DNA of 10,684 nt from Pseudomonadota bacterium (GTDB lineage: Bacteria > Pseudomonadota > Alphaproteobacteria > Acetobacterales > Acetobacteraceae). The notes beneath the pieces were generated by a model. That model made no database searches, was not told the DNA's origin, and worked only from the letters and a program-made list of their open reading frames with translations. This document shows positions 8,036-10,684 of the stretch, one piece after another. Position 1 is the first letter of the stretch, and every line of letters begins with the position of its first letter. The stretch is from positions 1 through 10,684 of the forward strand of contig JAKBCJ010000129.1 of the NCBI GenBank assembly GCA_021807975.1. Reading direction: 5' to 3'. Both the position numbers and the translations under genes were made by a program.

Positions 8036-8724
8036 TGCAGCAGCACCAGCATCGCATCCTGGTTGGGCTTCGCGGCGACGCGGATGCGGCGCCAGGGAAG
8101 CGACCTTAATGCCACGGCTGCCCGTTCGCTGATAGACACCGCTTCGACATCGCGAATCGCCTCCGCCAGACCGGCAGCGCGCAGCAGACGCACAAAATGG
8201 CGAGATGTCTCACCGGAGAAGAACATCGCGTGGGTCAACTGACCCCGGCTCAACGCCAGGGCGGCGGCGTCCGGCAGACAGGAAGCGCCTAATGCGCGGT
8301 AGGCAACGCGGCGGACGACCCTGAAACCAAGCTGACGGAGGATATCAGTCAGTTCGCCTCCCTGCCCTTCCGCCACCGGGAGAAACAACGGGCCGGCAGT
8401 CGGGGACAGTGTAGCGGCTACCAGTCCGGCGAGAGCCCGAGCATCGCCATCGGCGTTGGAAACCAGGGTGAAGCCGGCCTCGGCAGCTTCGGCGGCGGTT
8501 GCCGACCCGACCGCGAACACCGGGCGATTATATAAGGATGGCGGGCAGGCCGCGACGGCATTGCGGCTGGTCAGCAGTGTGGCCGCGATATGCGGCGGGA
8601 CGCGCAAGGCCCCCGGGACGATCGTCAGAAGCGGCGCCACGACCGGCAAAATGCCAAGCGATTCCAGCCGAAGCGCGGTTTGCCTTGCGCCGGGCTGGGG
8701 TCTGGTGATCAAAACGCGCTGCAA
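8032..8724 (-). CDS. hemD: Uroporphyrinogen-III synthase
   Basis: HemD closes linear hydroxymethylbilane with inversion of ring D to give uroporphyrinogen III, the last common precursor of heme, siroheme and cobalamin. It is a cytosolic 230-residue protein of normal length. The sequence is fast-evolving, but the family pattern is clear: an opening VLITRPQPGARQTALRLESLG, a LLTSRNAVAA stretch, FAVGSATAAEAAEAGF, the second-domain MFFSGETSRHFVRLL, and the closing SISERAAVALRSLPWRRIRVAAKPNQDAML. The start is TTG (8722-8724). No ATG or GTG lies in frame between it and the upstream stop, and AAGGG sits 7 nt before it. It heads the hemD-mitofilin-hemY operon and is divergent from tsaD. hemC, the preceding enzyme of the pathway and often the upstream neighbour, is not present. 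Confidence 0.92.
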   Translation of the reverse strand: MQRVLITRPQPGARQTALRLESLGILPVVAPLLTIVPGALRVPPHIAATLLTSRNAVAACPPSLYNRPVFAVGSATAAEAAEAGFTLVSNADGDARALAGLVAATLSPTAGPLFLPVAEGQGGELTDILRQLGFRVVRRVAYRALGASCLPDAAALALSRGQLTHAMFFSGETSRHFVRLLRAAGLAEAIRDVEAVSISERAAVALRSLPWRRIRVAAKPNQDAMLVLLQ

Positions 8725-8731
8725 AAGGCCG

Positions 8732-8736
8732 CCCTT
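8732..8736 (-). promoter_or_regulatory. Ribosome binding site supporting the TTG start of hemD
   Basis: On the minus strand AAGGG precedes TTG (8724-8722) with a 7-nt spacer (CGGCCTT). This is the best-placed Shine-Dalgarno in the region and decides the unusual start codon. A stronger GGAGG lies at 8746-8750, but it is 21 nt from the hemD start, too far to serve it directly. Confidence 0.6.
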
Positions 8737-8827
8737 GTCAAAGAGCCTCCAGTCGATGATGTGTGTCGAACGGACTGTGTCGATATCCCGGTTCCCGATA
8801 CGCCGCCACTAAGTAAGTTGAGAGTTT

Positions 8828-8852
8828 GCCGACGCCCCCGCAAGGGATCGGC
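8828..8852 (+). other. Hairpin in the tsaD leader with GNRA-type loop
   Basis: GCCGA (8828-8832) can pair with TCGGC (8848-8852), and inside it CCC (8837-8839) can pair with GGG (8844-8846) around a GCAA tetraloop (8840-8843). The structure ends just before the tsaD Shine-Dalgarno (8854-8860), so it could affect ribosome access. In G+C-rich DNA such pairing can arise by chance. Confidence 0.3.
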
Positions 8853-8853
8853 G

Positions 8854-8860
8854 GGAAAGG
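8854..8860 (+). promoter_or_regulatory. Ribosome binding site of tsaD
   Basis: GGAAAGG followed by TGCG and ATG at 8865 gives a usable, slightly short spacing. It supports the ATG, whose product begins MKPVLGIETSCDET like other TsaD proteins, over the in-frame TTG at 8826, which would add 13 atypical residues. Confidence 0.55.
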
Positions 8861-8864
8861 TGCG

Positions 8865-9917
8865 ATGAAGCCGGTTCTGGGTATTGAAACGTCATGCGAC
8901 GAAACGGCTGCGGCAGTGGTCGATGGCGACGGGCGAATTCTGGCCGAGGCGGTGCTGACCCAACTGGCCGAACATGCGCCGTTCGGCGGGGTCGTGCCGG
9001 AAATCGCGGCGCGGACGCACCTTCGGTATCTGTCCCGGCAGGTGTCGCAAACCATGGCACGGGCTGGGCTGGCCTTCGCGGATCTGGCCGGGGTGGCGGC
9101 GACCTCGGGACCCGGGCTGATCGGTGGATTGATCGTTGGGTGCCAGTTCGGCAAGGGAATCGCCCTCGCCCGGGATCTGCCGTTTGTCGCGGTCAACCAC
9201 CTGGAAGCGCATGCCTTGACCGCTCGGTTGCCGGGTCTGGTGGAAGGCGGGGCGCCGTTTCCCTATCTGCTGTTCCTGTTATCGGGCGGACATTCGCAGT
9301 GCATCGCGGTGATGGGTGTCGGGCATCATGTCCGGCTGGGCGGCACCGTGGATGACGCGGCGGGCGAGGCCTTCGATAAGGTCGCAAAGCTGCTGCAACT
9401 GGATTGGCCCGGCGGGCCGGCACTGGAGAAGATCGCCAAAGACGGCGATCCGTCGCGATATCCGCTCCCCCGCCCGATGATGCGGCGGGAGGGATGCGAT
9501 CTGAGCTTTTCGGGGCTGAAGACAGCGGTGGCGCAAACCGTGGCGAAGATTGGGCCGGCTTTGTCGCAGCAGCAGCGGGCCGATATCGCCGCCAGTTTTC
9601 AGCAGGCCGTGGTCGATGTGCTGGCCGACCGGGCCGGGCATGCGATGGAAATGATCCGGACTCGGGAGCCGGCGGCGCATTTGCTGGTGGTCGCGGGCGG
9701 CGTGGCCGCCAACCAGGCGGTGCGGGCCGGGCTGGCGCTGGCGGCGGCGAAGCATGGGTTTGTGTTGGCCGCGCCGCCGATCCGGTTGTGTTCGGACAAT
9801 GCGGTGATGGTGGCCTGGGCGGGCATCGAGCGGTTGAAACGCGGATGGCACGACGGCATGGAGGCCAATGCCCGGCCGCGATGGCCGCTGGATACGTTAG
9901 CCGCGGTGCCGGGATGA
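8865..9917 (+). CDS. tsaD: tRNA N6-threonylcarbamoyladenosine transferase TsaD
   Basis: TsaD (formerly Gcp/YgjD), working with TsaB and TsaE, transfers the threonylcarbamoyl group made by TsaC onto A37 of ANN-decoding tRNAs; it is cytosolic and essential in many bacteria. The 350-residue protein has normal length and all key motifs: IETSCDETAAA (7-17), the metal-binding NHLEAH with His112 and His116, LLSGGHSQ (138-145), DDAAGEAFDKVAKLL (163-177), DLSFSGLKTAV (212-222), AGGVAANQAVR (278-288) and CSDNAVM with the third metal ligand Asp311. These match the His-His-Asp iron site of the Escherichia coli enzyme. The gene is divergent from hemD, and its stop overlaps the start of rlmJ by 4 nt (ATGA). 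The ATG at 8865 is chosen over a TTG at 8826 from the family N terminus and the nearby Shine-Dalgarno. Confidence 0.97.
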   Translation: MKPVLGIETSCDETAAAVVDGDGRILAEAVLTQLAEHAPFGGVVPEIAARTHLRYLSRQVSQTMARAGLAFADLAGVAATSGPGLIGGLIVGCQFGKGIALARDLPFVAVNHLEAHALTARLPGLVEGGAPFPYLLFLLSGGHSQCIAVMGVGHHVRLGGTVDDAAGEAFDKVAKLLQLDWPGGPALEKIAKDGDPSRYPLPRPMMRREGCDLSFSGLKTAVAQTVAKIGPALSQQQRADIAASFQQAVVDVLADRAGHAMEMIRTREPAAHLLVVAGGVAANQAVRAGLALAAAKHGFVLAAPPIRLCSDNAVMVAWAGIERLKRGWHDGMEANARPRWPLDTLAAVPG

Positions 9918-10684
9918 ATTACCGCCACGCTTACCATGCCGGGAACTTCGCCGATTGCTTCAAGCACGCGTTGCTGGTGGCGCTGTTGGATTCGTTCGCG
10001 CGCAAGCCGGCGCCGTATTTCGTGCTGGATACACATGCGGGCGCGGGCGGATACGATCTGGATGCCGAACCGGCACAGCGGACGGGCGAGGCCGACGGCG
10101 GCATACGGCGGCTGGTTCGTTCGGCCGATCCGGAATTGGCCCGCTACCTTGGGCTGGTGGGCGAACTGGGGCTGTATCCAGGGTCTCCGGCGTTCATCCA
10201 AGCGGCTTTGCGGGAAAAGGACCGGCTGGCGTGTTGCGAGTTGCATCCACAGGACGCGGCCACGCTGCGCAGGCGGTTTCGGCGCGATCCGCGGGTGGAG
10301 GTGCATGAGCGTTCCGGCTGGGAGGCATTGACCGGGCTTCTGCCGCCCAAGGAAAGGCGCGGGCTGGTGTTCATCGATCCGCCGTTCGAGGCCAGGGATG
10401 AGTTTCAGACGCTCGCTGAAGGGCTGGTCCGGGGCCATGCCCGGTTCGGCAACGGGGTGTTCGCGGCTTGGTATCCGATCAAGCAGATGGCGGCGGTTCG
10501 GGGGTTTCATGCCGATCTCCGGTCGTCCGGCCTGCGCGATATCGTCGCGGTGGAACTGCATTTGCGGGATGTCACCGATCCGGACCGGCTGAACGGGTGC
10601 GGCCTGGCCGTGGTCAATCCGCCTTACCGGTTCGAGGAACAGGCGGGGTTGATCGCCCATGCCGTGCTGGGCGGGGTCGGACAC
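9914..10684 (+). CDS. rlmJ: 23S rRNA (adenine-2030-N6)-methyltransferase RlmJ, 3'-truncated by window edge
   Basis: RlmJ uses S-adenosylmethionine to make m6A2030 in 23S rRNA during ribosome assembly. The frame is open from ATG 9914 to the last base (257 codons, no stop), so a short C-terminal piece is missing; the family is about 280 residues. Recognised by MNYRHAYHAGNFADCFKHALL at the N terminus, the SAM-binding VLDTHAGAGGYDL (38-50), YPGSP (88-92), a CELHP acidic SAM-contact motif (108-112), catalytic motif IV IDPPFE (154-159), AAWYPIK (184-190) and a final GCGLAVVNPPYRF (228-240). All match the family order. Its start codon lies within the tsaD stop (ATGA), so translation is likely coupled to tsaD, and no independent Shine-Dalgarno is evident. 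Confidence 0.95.
   Translation, partial: MNYRHAYHAGNFADCFKHALLVALLDSFARKPAPYFVLDTHAGAGGYDLDAEPAQRTGEADGGIRRLVRSADPELARYLGLVGELGLYPGSPAFIQAALREKDRLACCELHPQDAATLRRRFRRDPRVEVHERSGWEALTGLLPPKERRGLVFIDPPFEARDEFQTLAEGLVRGHARFGNGVFAAWYPIKQMAAVRGFHADLRSSGLRDIVAVELHLRDVTDPDRLNGCGLAVVNPPYRFEEQAGLIAHAVLGGVGH

Larger units (their letters stand above)
8725..8864. promoter_or_regulatory. Divergent control region between hemD and tsaD
   Basis: This 140-nt gap separates two divergent genes and is the only non-coding stretch here above 100 nt. It must carry promoters for the hemD operon and for tsaD-rlmJ, but I could not place convincing -35/-10 pairs by eye. A perfect TTGACA on the minus strand (8741-8736) has no matching -10 box at the right distance. 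No protein resembling HemC or any other product can be read in any frame. A small hairpin lies near the tsaD end. Confidence 0.5.

Noticed and set aside
8736..8741. Perfect TTGACA (-35-like) on the minus strand before hemD
   Set aside because: The sequence 17 nt downstream (CGCGTT) is no -10 box, and transcription from it would begin inside the hemD coding region.
8725..8825. Possible decayed hemC remnant upstream of hemD
   Set aside because: The open minus-strand frame continuing upstream of the hemD TTG reads back only to a TAG about 100 nt away and contains no convincing HemC motif.
8826..8864. TTG start for tsaD at 8826
   Set aside because: It adds 13 atypical residues before the universal MKPVLGIETSCDET start and lies inside the leader hairpin.
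9599..10684. 361-codon minus-strand frame opposite tsaD and rlmJ
   Set aside because: It spans two clearly coding genes on the other strand and shows no domain.

Overview
The window is G+C-rich throughout and packed with housekeeping genes. Gene content and order point to an alphaproteobacterium: mutS next to glnD, and hemD next to a mitofilin/Mic60-like gene and a HemY-like gene, with tsaD divergent from hemD. The Rhodospirillales, probably Acetobacteraceae, are my best guess, but this is inferred from gene neighbourhood and protein style and no search was run. I see no mobile element, CRISPR array, tRNA, rRNA or prophage.

Left part, + strand (1-5806): the 3' part of mutS (mismatch repair ATPase, cut by the window start) is followed after 13 nt by a complete glnD (the PII uridylyltransferase that senses nitrogen status). 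After 81 nt comes a small exported M23/LytM-type cell-wall protein whose HxH zinc motif reads HLY, so it may be catalytically dead.

Middle part, - strand (8724 down to 5814): three tightly overlapping genes form one operon. They are hemD (uroporphyrinogen-III synthase, TTG start), a short mitofilin/Mic60-like inner-membrane coiled-coil protein, and a HemY-like TPR membrane protein ending in a four-cysteine rubredoxin-like motif. hemD/mitofilin is a 4-nt ATGA overlap and mitofilin/hemY is a 1-nt TGATG overlap. The operon meets the M23 gene tail to tail with only 7 nt between stop codons.

Right part, + strand (8865-10684): tsaD (tRNA t6A synthesis) overlaps by 4 nt with rlmJ (23S rRNA adenine-N6 methyltransferase), which runs off the right edge. 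The 140-nt divergent region between hemD and tsaD must hold both promoters. It lacks hemC, which often sits there in relatives.

I found no clearly new multi-gene system. The points most worth following are the His-to-Tyr change in the M23 zinc motif, the LapB-like cysteine tail on HemY together with its Mic60 neighbour, the absence of hemC upstream of hemD, and the tsaD-rlmJ overlap.
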